In this document: in pieces, positions 29,233-37,988 of the stretch
Numbering within the stretch: position 1 is the first letter of the stretch
Layout of the letters: each line of letters begins with the position of its first letter
Source: Janthinobacterium sp. B9-8
GTDB taxonomy: Bacteria > Pseudomonadota > Gammaproteobacteria > Burkholderiales > Chitinibacteraceae
Reading direction: 5' to 3'
Assembly (NCBI RefSeq): GCF_000969645.2
Contig: NZ_CP014222.1
Location: forward strand, 2,421,740-2,485,739
DNA length: 64,000 bases
The notes under the pieces: model-generated
Told to the model about the DNA's origin: nothing
Seen by the model: only the letters and a program-made list of their open reading frames with translations
Databases searched by the model: none
Made by a program: the position numbers and the translations under genes

Positions 29233-30405
29233 ATGCGCTACACCGTTAAAGCCTTGCAGGCAGGCAAGCTGCTGCAGCTGGATCTCGACGCCGCTAATGA
29301 AAGCGAGCTAAAGGATAAGCTGACGGCGCAAGGTCAGCAGTTTTTATCTGCCAAGGCGCACAGCAGCTTTAAACTCTCCACCAAAGCATTTGACCTATCG
29401 CTGTTTACCCAAGAGCTGATCGCGCTTTTGCAAGCGGGGCTGACGCTAGTTGAAGCAGTAGAAACGCTTAAAGAAAAGAGTGCGCAAGATACCCATGGCG
29501 ATGTATTAAGCCGCATGATTGAAGGCCTGTACCAAGGCTTACCATTATCTAAAGTACTGGCGCAAATGAACCAGCACTTCCCGCCTTTATATATCGCCAC
29601 CGTTAGCTCGGCAGAAAAAACCGGCCACCTTGCAGATGCGCTGGGGCGTTATCACCATTACGAATCCCGGCTGGCTGCAGTTAAAAAGAAGGTTATTTCG
29701 GCGGTGATTTACCCGCTGGTAGTGATTGGTATTGGCGGCGGCATTATGCTGTTTTTGCTGTTTTATGTGATCCCAAAGTTCAGCCAGATCTATGCTTCGA
29801 TGAAAAACCTGCCTTTTGCCGCGCAAGTGATGCTGTGGTGGGGGGATTTGGTGCACAAGCATGGCTTGATAATGTTTGGCGGCTTGGTGCTTAGCGTGGT
29901 GTTGGCGGTGTTTTTGCTGCGCACCGAGGCGGCAAAAAGTGCTTTGCGTGAGGCCTTTTGGCGCTTACCGCGTTTAGAGCAATACCGGCGCTTATTTTCG
30001 CTGACGCGTTTTTACCGCACCGTGGGCCTGCTGCTGGCTGGCGGAATTTCGGTGGTGCATGCGATGGAACTGGCGGCGCAGTTATTGCCACTAAAAATGC
30101 AGCTTGGCTTACAGCAAGCCTTGGTCGATGTGAAATCGGGCCAAGCCCTTTCGCAAGCCCTGCCCCGCTATCAGCTGACTACACCCGTATCAGAGCGCTT
30201 ACTGCGCGTGGGGGAACAAAGCGGCGAGCTAGCCACCATGTGCGAGCGCTCGGCGCAGTTTTGCGATGAAGAGCTAGAACGCGCCATCGATATGTTTACC
30301 CGCCTTTTTGAGCCCATTTTAATGTTGATTATTGGTGTACTGATCGGTGGAATTGTTTTTCTGCTGTATATGCCGATTTTTGAGCTGGCTGGGAATATGC
30401 AATGA
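29233..30405 (+). CDS. gspF: Type II secretion inner-membrane platform protein F
   Basis: A 390-residue polytopic platform protein. It contains the duplicated GspF domain with FTQELIALLQAGLTLVEAVE and a second copy near FYRTVGLLLAGGISVVHAME. There are three membrane segments (about 155-178, 207-228, 362-385). The last bases overlap gspE (ATGA at 30402-30405), so translation is coupled. GspF couples the ATPase to the pseudopilus. Confidence 0.93.
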   Translation: MRYTVKALQAGKLLQLDLDAANESELKDKLTAQGQQFLSAKAHSSFKLSTKAFDLSLFTQELIALLQAGLTLVEAVETLKEKSAQDTHGDVLSRMIEGLYQGLPLSKVLAQMNQHFPPLYIATVSSAEKTGHLADALGRYHHYESRLAAVKKKVISAVIYPLVVIGIGGGIMLFLLFYVIPKFSQIYASMKNLPFAAQVMLWWGDLVHKHGLIMFGGLVLSVVLAVFLLRTEAAKSALREAFWRLPRLEQYRRLFSLTRFYRTVGLLLAGGISVVHAMELAAQLLPLKMQLGLQQALVDVKSGQALSQALPRYQLTTPVSERLLRVGEQSGELATMCERSAQFCDEELERAIDMFTRLFEPILMLIIGVLIGGIVFLLYMPIFELAGNMQ

Positions 30406-32102
30406 CAGATGCCACATATATGCCAGCGATGACTGAAGCGATCACAATCTCTTCAGCCAAGCTCAGCCTCGAGCTGATCCAAACATTACGCCAGGATCAG
30501 GCCCCGCTTGCGCCGCGTTTGCAACAAGTATTGCAACTTAGCGACGCAGATTACGGCGAGCAACTTAGCCGCTTTCTTGGCCTGCCGTTTTTAAGCCTCG
30601 ATGCCATCAGCGCGCTTAGCCCGCGTTACGATCTACTGCCTTACGGCGAAGCCGTGGCAAGGCAATGCCTGCTACTCGATGGCACAGATGGGCTGTGCGT
30701 AGTATTGGCTGATCCTTTCGATGCCGCGCTGCGCAACTGGCTACGCCAACGTTTGTCTGTAAGCTATCAAACTGCTTTTGCTCATCATCAGGCACTACGT
30801 ACTTACTTAGAACAGTTTGAAACCTCACACCGAGCGATGGATCAGCTAGGGGTTGGCGAGCAGAGCGAAGTCAATCAGGACGGCATCGTCGAGATTTCAC
30901 TGGCGACCTTAGCTGCAGATAAAAAGCCTGTGGTCAAACTGGTGAATTCCACGCTGTACGACGCGCTTAAAGCCAAGGCTTCTGATGTGCATATGGAAAG
31001 TACGCCAAATGGCTTAACCATTAAATATCGTATCGACGGCGTGCTGCTGCATATTGGCGGCGCAAATGGCTTGGAAACCGCCGAGCAAGTAATTTCGCGG
31101 ATTAAGGTGCTGGCCGATCTGGATATTTCAGAGCGCCGCGTGCCGCAAGACGGGCGCTTTAAGGCAAGGATTAATGGCCGCGAAGTGGATTTTCGCGTCT
31201 CCATCATGCCGTCCATTTACGGCGAAGATGCCGTGCTGCGGGTATTAGATAAGCAAAATGGCGGCGATGCTTTTAAGCAGCTGCGTTTAGATATTCTGGG
31301 CTTTGATGATGGCACGATGGCGCGGATCAGAAGTTTGGCGCGTGAGCCTTACGGCCTGCTGCTGGTCACTGGCCCTACCGGCTCAGGTAAATCGACCACG
31401 CTTTACGCCACGCTTTCTGAGATTAATACCGGCGAAGAGAAAATTATCACCATTGAAGATCCGGTGGAATACCAGCTACCCGGTGTATTGCAAATTCCTG
31501 TGAACGATAAAAAAGGCCTGAGCTTTGCCCGCGGCCTGAGATCGGTGCTGCGCCATGATCCGGATAAGATTTTGGTAGGCGAAATTCGCGATGGCGAAAC
31601 CGCCAATATTGCCGTGCAAGCCGCGCTAACCGGCCATTTGGTGCTCACTTCCGTGCACGCCAACAATGTGTTTTCGGTGCTCGACCGCTTTATTCATATG
31701 GGCGTAGAGCCGAACAGCTTTGTGGATGCGCTGATCGGCGTGGTGGCCCAGCGCCTGATTCGTAAAGTGTGTCTGCACTGCGTGGTGGATGACGAACCCG
31801 ATGAAGAGCTACTCGCCACATCGGGCTTAAACAGCGAAATAGTGAAAGGCTGGCGATTCCGTAAAGGCGTTGGTTGTAAGGCTTGCCGCAATACCGGCTA
31901 TCAGGGGCGTAAGGCGATTGCCGAGGTATTGCGACTCAACGACGAGCTAAAGCAAGCCATTGCCAGCCGCGCGCCAGCCGTAGAACTCAAACAACTCGCC
32001 GCACGCTTTGGATTTTTGTCGATGCGCCAGCAAGCTTTGGCCGTCGTTGCCAGTGGAGAAACCACATTACAAGAAATTAATCGCGTGACTTTTGTGGATT
32101 AA
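30402..32102 (+). CDS. gspE: Type II secretion/pilus assembly ATPase E
   Basis: The 566-residue cytoplasmic hexameric ATPase has an N-terminal GspE-N-like domain (LSRFLGLPFLSLDAIS). The ATPase core follows: Walker A GPTGSGKSTTLYA, the Asp box (DPDKILVGEIRDGETA) and the His box (TGHLVLTSVHANN). A CLHC ... CKACRNTGYQGR zinc-binding pair lies near the C-terminus. ATG overlaps the gspF stop by 4 bases. Downstream a 103-base palindromic repeat separates it from the PilM-like gene. Confidence 0.93.
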   Translation: MTDATYMPAMTEAITISSAKLSLELIQTLRQDQAPLAPRLQQVLQLSDADYGEQLSRFLGLPFLSLDAISALSPRYDLLPYGEAVARQCLLLDGTDGLCVVLADPFDAALRNWLRQRLSVSYQTAFAHHQALRTYLEQFETSHRAMDQLGVGEQSEVNQDGIVEISLATLAADKKPVVKLVNSTLYDALKAKASDVHMESTPNGLTIKYRIDGVLLHIGGANGLETAEQVISRIKVLADLDISERRVPQDGRFKARINGREVDFRVSIMPSIYGEDAVLRVLDKQNGGDAFKQLRLDILGFDDGTMARIRSLAREPYGLLLVTGPTGSGKSTTLYATLSEINTGEEKIITIEDPVEYQLPGVLQIPVNDKKGLSFARGLRSVLRHDPDKILVGEIRDGETANIAVQAALTGHLVLTSVHANNVFSVLDRFIHMGVEPNSFVDALIGVVAQRLIRKVCLHCVVDDEPDEELLATSGLNSEIVKGWRFRKGVGCKACRNTGYQGRKAIAEVLRLNDELKQAIASRAPAVELKQLAARFGFLSMRQQALAVVASGETTLQEINRVTFVD

Positions 32103-32114
32103 GAATCCTTAGAT

Positions 32115-32217
32115 CTGTAGACACAGAGAACACAGAGTTTAAAAGCAGCATACGGAGAAAAGCATAAGAAGGTTTTCTCTGTGTGCTCTGTGTTCTCCCT
32201 AATCTCTGTGTCTACAG
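32115..32217. repeat. Palindromic repeat, family A, inside the secretion operon
   Basis: CTGTAGACACAGAGA (32115-32129) and its exact complement TCTCTGTGTCTACAG (32203-32217) are 15-bp terminal inverted repeats of a 103-base element. It continues as AACACAGAG and CTCTGTGTTCTCC internally. Related copies lie at 43735-43830 (degenerate) and 45422-45567. Confidence 0.85.
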
Positions 32218-32276
32218 AACTTTTAAGCTTTTGAATGATTTTATTTATTGCCTAACCACTTTGCAGGAAAGCAATC

Positions 32277-33059
32277 GTGTCCCCTTTATGGATTGAGCAT
32301 AGCGTTTGGCTGGCGAGCAAGAAGCTGACTTTGGCCAGCCAGCCGCGCTTACAAAAAGCAGATAAGCAATGGGCGTCGACCACGGTTGATGCACAATCTG
32401 CTGCGCTGGCTTTGCAGCAGCGTCTGGAGACTCGTCCTAAAAGCAGCATCAGCACCTTAAATATACTGCTCAGCGGGGATTGGGTCCGTTACGCCGTGCT
32501 GCCTTGGCAGGATGGCCTGTATCAGCCAGACGATTGGAATGCTTACGCACGGCTGGTTTTAGCTCAGCAATTTGGTGGCAGCACCGATGGCTGGCGGCTG
32601 TGTATTCATCCTGCAGGCTTTGGCGAATCACGCTTAGTAGCGGCTATGGATGAGGCGATTTATCAAGTGATGATCGAGCTGGCACGCGTCAATAAGCTGA
32701 GATTACTCGGTGTGCAGCCGCTGTTTGCTACCGTATACCAGCAGTACCGCCGCCAGCTTAAAGCTGCCGAATTTGCACTGGTGATTACCGAGGCCGATCA
32801 GCTTTGCTGTGGTTTTTGGCGGGATGCGGCATGGCAAGGCATTGTTAGCCTGCCGCTTAGTCAAGATAGCCATGCGCTACTCGATGGCGGTATGGCGGCG
32901 CTATTGCGTCAAGCGGCTATGCTAGCGCAAGTGTCTTTACCACCGCAAATTTATATCAGCTCGTCCAACCACCCACTCGCCAAACTCAGCCTACCGCAAT
33001 GCGAAGTCAACTATTTAGGCGCGGTCCATCCTTTATTTGCTGGGGATTTGGCGATATGA
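32277..33059 (+). CDS. PilM/GspL-like assembly protein
   Basis: A 260-residue protein starting at GTG 32277, preceded by AGGAAA at a spacing of seven. It has strands such as STLNILLSGDWVRYAVLPWQ, an ELARVNKLRLLGVQPLF helix and FALVITEADQLCCGFW, giving the shape of the actin-like cytoplasmic PilM/GspL/MshI group. Sequence similarity is low and the assignment leans on position directly before PilN- and PilO-like genes. It should bridge the ATPase to the inner-membrane ring. Confidence 0.6.
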   Translation: MSPLWIEHSVWLASKKLTLASQPRLQKADKQWASTTVDAQSAALALQQRLETRPKSSISTLNILLSGDWVRYAVLPWQDGLYQPDDWNAYARLVLAQQFGGSTDGWRLCIHPAGFGESRLVAAMDEAIYQVMIELARVNKLRLLGVQPLFATVYQQYRRQLKAAEFALVITEADQLCCGFWRDAAWQGIVSLPLSQDSHALLDGGMAALLRQAAMLAQVSLPPQIYISSSNHPLAKLSLPQCEVNYLGAVHPLFAGDLAI

Positions 33060-33073
33060 GCATCGTACAAAGA

Positions 33074-33096
33074 TACGCGGGTTTCACCCGCCCTAC
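33074..33096. repeat. Palindromic repeat, family B (half element) in the secretion operon
   Basis: TACGCGGGTTTCACCCGCCC followed by TAC is the right half of a family B element, placed between the PilM-like and PilN-like genes. The self-complementary part GCGGGTTTCACCCGC forms a hairpin. Confidence 0.75.
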
Positions 33097-33135
33097 GATA
33101 TTGCCCCCGCATCGCGATCAACCGGACCTCGCCGC

Positions 33136-33660
33136 ATGAAGCCCATGCAACTCGACTTTCATCGGTCCCCCAGCTCAACGCCTTGGCTGGGTTTAGCCCT
33201 TGTCGTAGCGGCAGTGATTGCCCTGCTTTGGGTGATGACTCGCCTTGATATCAGCGATCAGGCACGCCAGCAATTGGATGCACGTGAGGATGAGATCAGT
33301 TGGCAGCGCCGTCGCCTTGATGAGGCGCAGAATAAAGAGCAAAAAGAAGCGCCGACCAATGCCAAGGTTTTGGCTGCACATCAGGCACAGCAACAGGCCA
33401 TCGGGCCGGTGCTGGCTGTATTGGAGCAAACCTGGCAGCCTACTCTCGCCTATACCCGCATTGATCTGGCAAGTAACGAGCATCTGCTCAAGCTGGATTT
33501 GGAAGCAAAAACCCTTGCCGATGCGTTGGCATTGATCGATAACCTAGGCAGCACCAAGGGCATAAAAACGGTGTCTTTATCCCGGCACAATATGCGTGTG
33601 AGCGATCTATTTCGCCCTGTGCAAGTCAATCTGGATATCACTTGGGAGCCGCGGTTATGA
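33136..33660 (+). CDS. PilN/GspL-C-like inner-membrane assembly protein
   Basis: A 174-residue bitopic protein: short cytoplasmic N-terminus (MKPMQLDFHRS), one membrane helix (about 17-37, WLGLALVVAAVIALLWVM), a coiled-coil stretch (QLDAREDEISWQRRRLDEAQN) and a compact periplasmic end. This is the PilN layout. ATG 33136 was chosen because the frame upstream runs through the B repeat. Its stop overlaps the next gene's ATG. Confidence 0.65.
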   Translation: MKPMQLDFHRSPSSTPWLGLALVVAAVIALLWVMTRLDISDQARQQLDAREDEISWQRRRLDEAQNKEQKEAPTNAKVLAAHQAQQQAIGPVLAVLEQTWQPTLAYTRIDLASNEHLLKLDLEAKTLADALALIDNLGSTKGIKTVSLSRHNMRVSDLFRPVQVNLDITWEPRL

Positions 33661-34202
33661 ATACGCAGCGGCTCATACAACAGGGTATTTGGTATCTGCG
33701 CCAGTGGCGGCAATATGCGGGGATTTTGGCCATTGCAGGCTTGGTTTTGCTGCTGCTGGCTGGGGCGCTTTATGTGCAAAAGCTAAAGCCCATCCAAAAA
33801 GATTTAGAACGCCGCGAGCTGAGCTTGCTGGAGGCAGCGCGCAAACTTAAACAATCATCATCCAGCGCGTCTGCCACCGCCAGCAGCGTGGCAGATCGTC
33901 TGCCACAATCGAATCAATTTACCGCGTTTTTACTCAAGCTCAATGAACTGGCCGAGCAAAAACATATTGTGCTGCAGCAAAGCGATTACAAAGCCACGCC
34001 CGAAGTGGGCGGCGAGCTATTGCGCTACGGTTTGCAATTCCCTGCCAATGGGCTTTACCTGGATATTCAGCAATTTATTACTGAATTAGAAAAAATGCCC
34101 GGCGTGCGTATTGAGACTTTAAATTTATCGCGCCCGCAAATTAGCGACGCCATGCTGAATGTGCAGATTGAAATGTCGTATTTAAGCGAGGTGCAGCCAT
34201 GA
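33657..34202 (+). CDS. PilO/GspM-like inner-membrane assembly protein
   Basis: A 181-residue bitopic protein: membrane helix at about 17-39 (AGILAIAGLVLLLLAGALYV), a coiled coil (LKPIQKDLERRELSLLEAARKLKQ) and a ferredoxin-like periplasmic domain (YGLQFPANGLYLDIQQFITELEK). That is typical of PilO/GspM. ATG 33657 overlaps the previous TGA; an in-frame start 15 bases upstream is possible. The next gene's ATG overlaps its stop. Confidence 0.75.
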   Translation: MNTQRLIQQGIWYLRQWRQYAGILAIAGLVLLLLAGALYVQKLKPIQKDLERRELSLLEAARKLKQSSSSASATASSVADRLPQSNQFTAFLLKLNELAEQKHIVLQQSDYKATPEVGGELLRYGLQFPANGLYLDIQQFITELEKMPGVRIETLNLSRPQISDAMLNVQIEMSYLSEVQP

Positions 34203-34732
34203 TCTCGCGCCCGCTACAAATTGTTTTGGCGGTCACCGTTTTACTCACGCTTTACTCTGCCTGGCAAGATAGCCAGCCCGATGACACACCTGCCCACCGC
34301 CAACAGCGTGCGGTAGCCGCCAGTGAAGCGAGTGCTAAAGCATCTGCCGTTGCAGCACAAGCATCGGCAACGTCGGCGGCCAGCAGCGTGGCGGTGAATT
34401 TATTCCCGATCCAAACTTGGCAGCCGCCCCCACCACCGCCGCCTAAACCCACGCCCACACCGAAACCTACGCCAACCCCGCCGCCAGTGGCACCGCCTTT
34501 GCCGTTTAAAATAGTGTCGACCTGGCATGAAGGTAAGATCGATTACGTGGTGCTTGAAGCAAACGGCCAGCAAATGGTGGTTTGCCAAAGCTGCAATGCC
34601 CTTGGCCGCGTGCAAAAAGGTGAAGTTTTACTAGGCTCGTGGCGAGTAGATCAAGTCACCCGCCAGCAAATTATTTTTACATTTATGCCGCTGAATCAGC
34701 AGCAGGTGCTGTCCTTAGGAGCGACGCCTTGA
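34199..34732 (+). CDS. PilP/GspC-like bitopic protein with proline-rich linker
   Basis: A 177-residue protein with a single N-terminal membrane helix (about 5-20, LQIVLAVTVLLTLYSA), an Ala/Ser-rich region, a long PPPPPPP-KPTPTPKPTPTP linker and a C-terminal beta domain (STWHEGKIDYVVLEANGQ, VCQSCNALG). The layout resembles GspC's HR domain or PilP, which links the inner-membrane ring to the secretin. Two Cys four residues apart are unusual. The stop TGA at 34730-34732 overlaps a TTG that begins a mini-ORF. Confidence 0.65.
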   Translation: MISRPLQIVLAVTVLLTLYSAWQDSQPDDTPAHRQQRAVAASEASAKASAVAAQASATSAASSVAVNLFPIQTWQPPPPPPPKPTPTPKPTPTPPPVAPPLPFKIVSTWHEGKIDYVVLEANGQQMVVCQSCNALGRVQKGEVLLGSWRVDQVTRQQIIFTFMPLNQQQVLSLGATP

Positions 34733-34824
34733 AAACGCGCTCTTCGTGCCAGTTCAATCAGCAACCTATTTTTCCCCTGCCGCTCAAGCAGCTGCGGATG
34801 CTTTCTATTGGAGCAACACTTTGA
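34729..34824 (+). other. Duplicated gene junction / 31-codon mini-ORF before the secretin gene
   Basis: TTG 34729 starts a 31-residue frame ending at TGA 34822-34824. Its first codons (TTG AAA ACG CGC) resemble the secretin gene's TTG AAG CGC. Its last residues PLKQLRMLSIGATL match the end of the upstream protein, PLNQQQVLSLGATP. So about 92 bases spanning stop/start were duplicated in tandem and then diverged. Both junctions keep the overlapping TTGA. Confidence 0.6.
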
Positions 34825-36794
34825 AGCGCGCTTTTAGCATGACTCTTATCGCGGCCAGCTTGCTGACTGGCTGTGCTGCCGACATGGCCCGCAAGCAGGG
34901 TGAAAGCCTCATTTATCAAGGCGAAGTAGAACAAGGCTTGCAGCTTTTAAAAGAAAAATCCAAGCTTTATCCCGATGATATTATGCTGCGCGCCAGCTTT
35001 CAGCGGCAATTAGACAGCACGCTTAATCTCTTGCTCAAAGAAGCCGACAATGCCCGTGCGCGTGGCGATATCGAGCTGGCCACAAATCGCTATCAACAGA
35101 TGCTTTCTCACGATAAGGGCAATTACCGTGCGGCCGAAGGATTAAGGCTGGTAGAAATCGCGGCGCGTCAGGATTCCATGCTCAAATATGCGCGTGAAAT
35201 CAAAGACAATAAACCCGAAGAAGCGCTGGATGTTTTAGCGCAAATGCTAATCGATAATCCGCGCAATACGCAGGCGCTCAGGCTGAGGGATGAAATAGAA
35301 AGCCGTAAAACACGCGAAGCCACGCTACGCCCCGGCTTGGCGCAATCTTTAAAAAACCCTATTTCTTTGCAATTTAAAGATCAAAGCCTCAGTAGCGTCT
35401 TTGATATTATTTCGCGCATTGGCAAAGTGAATTTTATTTTTGATCGTGATGTTGCGCCCAATTTACGCACCACCATTTATGCGCACGATAGCAGTGTTGA
35501 AGATGTGATCAATTTGATTTTGACCACCAATCAACTCGATAAAAAAATATTAAATGAAAACACTATTTTAATTTATCCAAAACGCCCGGATAAAGATCGA
35601 GATTACAAAGATTTGGTGATGCGCACCTTTTATTTATCTAATGCCGATCCTAAGCAAGTATTGGCCATGATTAAACAAATGGTTAAAACCAAAGATGTGT
35701 ATATCGACGAACGTTTATCCATGCTGGTGATGCGCGATACCCCGGAAGCGATTGCCGTGGCCGAGCGCCTCATTGCCGCACAGGATTTACCGCAATCAGA
35801 AATTATTCTGGATGTAGAAATTCTGGATGTCAGCAGTACTGATTTACTCAATATGGGGATTCAATACCCGGATACGATTTCCGCCTCCCTAGCCCCCATC
35901 AACAATATTACAGCTATCCCAGCCACAGCTGGCGCAATAAGTTTAGATCGCCTGAACAGTCTGAATAAGAGCGATGTACTGGTTAATCTGGGCAACCCCG
36001 TAATTAGCGCCAATCTGTTGCACCAGAAAGGCACAACCAATATTCTGGCGAATCCCAAAATTCGCGTTAAAAACCGGGAAAAAGCCAAAGTGCAAATTGG
36101 CGAACGTGTCCCTGTAGTCACCACCACCAATAATAACGGCACCACATCTGAATCGATCACCTATCTGGATGTAGGTCTCACATTGAATGTAGAACCCACG
36201 CTCACCATTGATAACGATATCAGCGTAAAAGTATCGCTCGAGGTTTCCAATGTCACCGGCAGCATCACCACCCGCAATGGTCTGATCGCTTATAAGGTAG
36301 GCACGCGAAATGCCACCACCAATATGAGCGCCCGTGATGGAGAAACCCAGGTGCTGGCCGGTTTACTTTCGCGTACCGATCAAACCACTGGCAATGCGTT
36401 GCCGGGGCTGGGCGAGCTGCCGGGGCTGGATCGACTCTTTGGCAGCAAGAAAAACGACAATAGCAAAACCGAGCTGATCCTCCTGATTACGCCCCGTGTG
36501 GTGCGCAATCTGGCGCTACCATCACCGCATATCACCACCTTTGATAGCGGCACCGAAGGAGCCATCAGTACTAATCCACTGCGCTTGCGCACCAGCTCTA
36601 GCATTAAAATCAATAGTAATGCAACTGGCAGTGTCATGATGCCGGCACCTCAACCCATCATGCCGCAAGCCGTGGTTGAGCCCGTGCCACAAGCAACTCC
36701 TGCGCCTGTCCCAGTGCCACAACAAGCAGCAGAAGACAACACCCAGCCTGTTGCTCCGCCGCCGAGCCGTGGCAATGGGATGGGACGCCGCTAA
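34821..36794 (+). CDS. gspD: Secretin (GspD/PilQ family), lipoprotein with TPR-like N-terminus
   Basis: The 657-residue outer-membrane channel. From TTG 34821 (GGAG seven bases upstream) it has a lipoprotein signal, MKRAFSMTLIAASLLTGC (Cys18). A helical repeat region follows (YQGEVEQGLQLLKEKS ... ARGDIELATNRYQQML), then an N0-like domain (ISLQFKDQSLSSVFDIISR), an N1-like domain (TFYLSNADPKQVLAMIK) and the secretin core (ANPKIRVKNREKAKVQIGER). The N-terminal TPR-like part plus lipidation is characteristic of atypical type II systems rather than classical GspD. It has a Pro/Gln-rich C-terminal tail. A GTG at 34746 is an alternative start but lacks the signal. Confidence 0.88.
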   Translation: MKRAFSMTLIAASLLTGCAADMARKQGESLIYQGEVEQGLQLLKEKSKLYPDDIMLRASFQRQLDSTLNLLLKEADNARARGDIELATNRYQQMLSHDKGNYRAAEGLRLVEIAARQDSMLKYAREIKDNKPEEALDVLAQMLIDNPRNTQALRLRDEIESRKTREATLRPGLAQSLKNPISLQFKDQSLSSVFDIISRIGKVNFIFDRDVAPNLRTTIYAHDSSVEDVINLILTTNQLDKKILNENTILIYPKRPDKDRDYKDLVMRTFYLSNADPKQVLAMIKQMVKTKDVYIDERLSMLVMRDTPEAIAVAERLIAAQDLPQSEIILDVEILDVSSTDLLNMGIQYPDTISASLAPINNITAIPATAGAISLDRLNSLNKSDVLVNLGNPVISANLLHQKGTTNILANPKIRVKNREKAKVQIGERVPVVTTTNNNGTTSESITYLDVGLTLNVEPTLTIDNDISVKVSLEVSNVTGSITTRNGLIAYKVGTRNATTNMSARDGETQVLAGLLSRTDQTTGNALPGLGELPGLDRLFGSKKNDNSKTELILLITPRVVRNLALPSPHITTFDSGTEGAISTNPLRLRTSSSIKINSNATGSVMMPAPQPIMPQAVVEPVPQATPAPVPVPQQAAEDNTQPVAPPPSRGNGMGRR

Positions 36795-36796
36795 GC

Positions 36797-37291
36797 ATGT
36801 TCTTTAAGCAATCACGCCATCGGCTTGCTCACGGCTTTACTCTGATCGAGCTGATGGTCACCCTCACCATTCTGGCGGTACTGGCAACCGTAGCGATGCC
36901 ACTCTCGCAAATTGCCGCCACCCGCCAGCGGGAAGAAGAACTGCGCCGTGCGCTATGGCAAATACGCTCGGGTATTGATGCTTACAAGCAAGCGGCAGAC
37001 GAGGGACAAGTTAAAAAGAATATCGATGATAATGGCTACCCCCCCAATTTGAGCGTTTTAACCGCCGGGGTAAAAGACGCCAAAGACCCCAATGGTAAAA
37101 TGATCTACTTTTTACGCCGCCTGCCCAGAGATCCTTTCTGCGATTGCCCAAGCAGTAGCGACGAAAAAACATGGGGCCTGCGCAGCTACACCAGCCCACC
37201 CGACTCCCCACAAGAAGGCCGCGATGTGTTTGATGTGTATTCCCTGAGTAGCGGGATTGGGATGAATGGTACGGCTTATAAAAAGTGGTAG
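36797..37291 (+). CDS. Pseudopilin (GspG/GspH-like)
   Basis: A 164-residue pseudopilin with leader ending RLAHG before FTLIELMVTLTILAVLATVA, with Glu5 intact. The C-terminal part has FLRRLPRDPFCDCPSS, a Cys pair, and DVFDVYSLSSGIGMNGTAYK, as in small G/H-type pseudopilins of atypical systems. The start is two bases after the secretin stop, so the genes are co-transcribed. A palindromic repeat cluster separates it from the next pseudopilin gene. Confidence 0.88.
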   Translation: MFFKQSRHRLAHGFTLIELMVTLTILAVLATVAMPLSQIAATRQREEELRRALWQIRSGIDAYKQAADEGQVKKNIDDNGYPPNLSVLTAGVKDAKDPNGKMIYFLRRLPRDPFCDCPSSSDEKTWGLRSYTSPPDSPQEGRDVFDVYSLSSGIGMNGTAYKKW

Positions 37292-37323
37292 ATAATATTA
37301 GTCACTCTTGAAACACGGCATTT

Positions 37324-37581
37324 GTAGGTTGGGTGAAACCCGCCGATTTATATCATTCTATAAAGGCAGGTTTCACCCTAACCCTATCAACTTATGGGGA
37401 ATTTGTAGGTTGGGTTAACAGGCTTTATCGCGTAACCCAACATTCTTTTGCGGCTAAATGTTGGGTTAGCTGGTTTATCCGCCCTTAAAATAAGCGAATA
37501 AACCAGCTAACCCAACCTACAAAAACATCAAGTCCCGCGGGTTTTGCTTAAGTTGATAGGATTGGGTTTCACCCGACCTAC
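37324..37581. repeat. Composite palindromic element (family B) hosting a family C element
   Basis: Outer B-type ends GTAGGTTGGGTGAAACCC (37324-37341) and GGGTTTCACCCGACCTAC (37564-37581) face each other. Inside, ACCCTATCAACTTA and TAAGTTGATAGGAT form another inverted pair, and a 116-base family C element fills the middle. The whole lies between two pseudopilin genes of the same operon and explains this 316-base gap. Confidence 0.75.
37405..37520. repeat. Palindromic repeat, family C (116 bp)
   Basis: Ends GTAGGTTGGGTTA and TAACCCAACCTAC are exact complements; internal arms AACATTCTTTTGCGGCTAAA, AACCCAACATT/AATGTTGGGTT and TGGTTTATCC/AATAAACCA add hairpins. A second copy, about 80% similar by eye, lies at 61449-61562. 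Size and termini are MITE-like. Confidence 0.8.
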
Positions 37582-37607
37582 GAAACAACATCATCAATAG
37601 GACCACC

Positions 37608-37988
37608 ATGGCGCATGAGTCGTCTTCAAAACAGGGCTTTACCCTGATCGAGCTGCTGGTCGTGCTTGCCATTATGGCCAGCCTGCTCACCCTTGTTGTG
37701 CCACGCTATTTTCAGCAAACCGAACGCGCCAATGAAACCGTACTTAAGCACAATTTAGTGGCCATGCGTGATGCCATCGACAAGTTTTATGCCGATACGG
37801 GCCACTATCCCGCCACCATTAACGAATTAGTCAGCAGCAAATACCTGCGTGAAATGCCGATGGACCCAATAACCGGCAAAAATGATGGCTGGCAAATGAT
37901 CCCACCAGAAAACGCCAGCGGCGTATACGATGTAAAAAGCAGCGCAGAAGGAAGCGGCAATGATGGCTCGGCCTACAATAGCTGGTAA
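37608..37988 (+). CDS. Pseudopilin (GspG-like)
   Basis: A 126-residue pseudopilin: leader MAHESSSKQG, then FTLIELLVVLAIMASLLTLVV with Glu5. The C-terminus DPITGKNDGWQMIPP...YDVKSSAEGSGNDGSAYNSW is typical of small G-type pseudopilins. The last 29 bases overlap the next gene's start region. GKNDGW and the DPxTG turn occur in family members that lack the canonical calcium loop. Confidence 0.88.
   Translation: MAHESSSKQGFTLIELLVVLAIMASLLTLVVPRYFQQTERANETVLKHNLVAMRDAIDKFYADTGHYPATINELVSSKYLREMPMDPITGKNDGWQMIPPENASGVYDVKSSAEGSGNDGSAYNSW

Noticed and set aside
34746..34820. Extended N-terminus of the secretin from GTG 34746
   Set aside because: It would bury the lipoprotein signal sequence and comes from the duplicated junction; TTG 34821 has a ribosome site and a proper signal.
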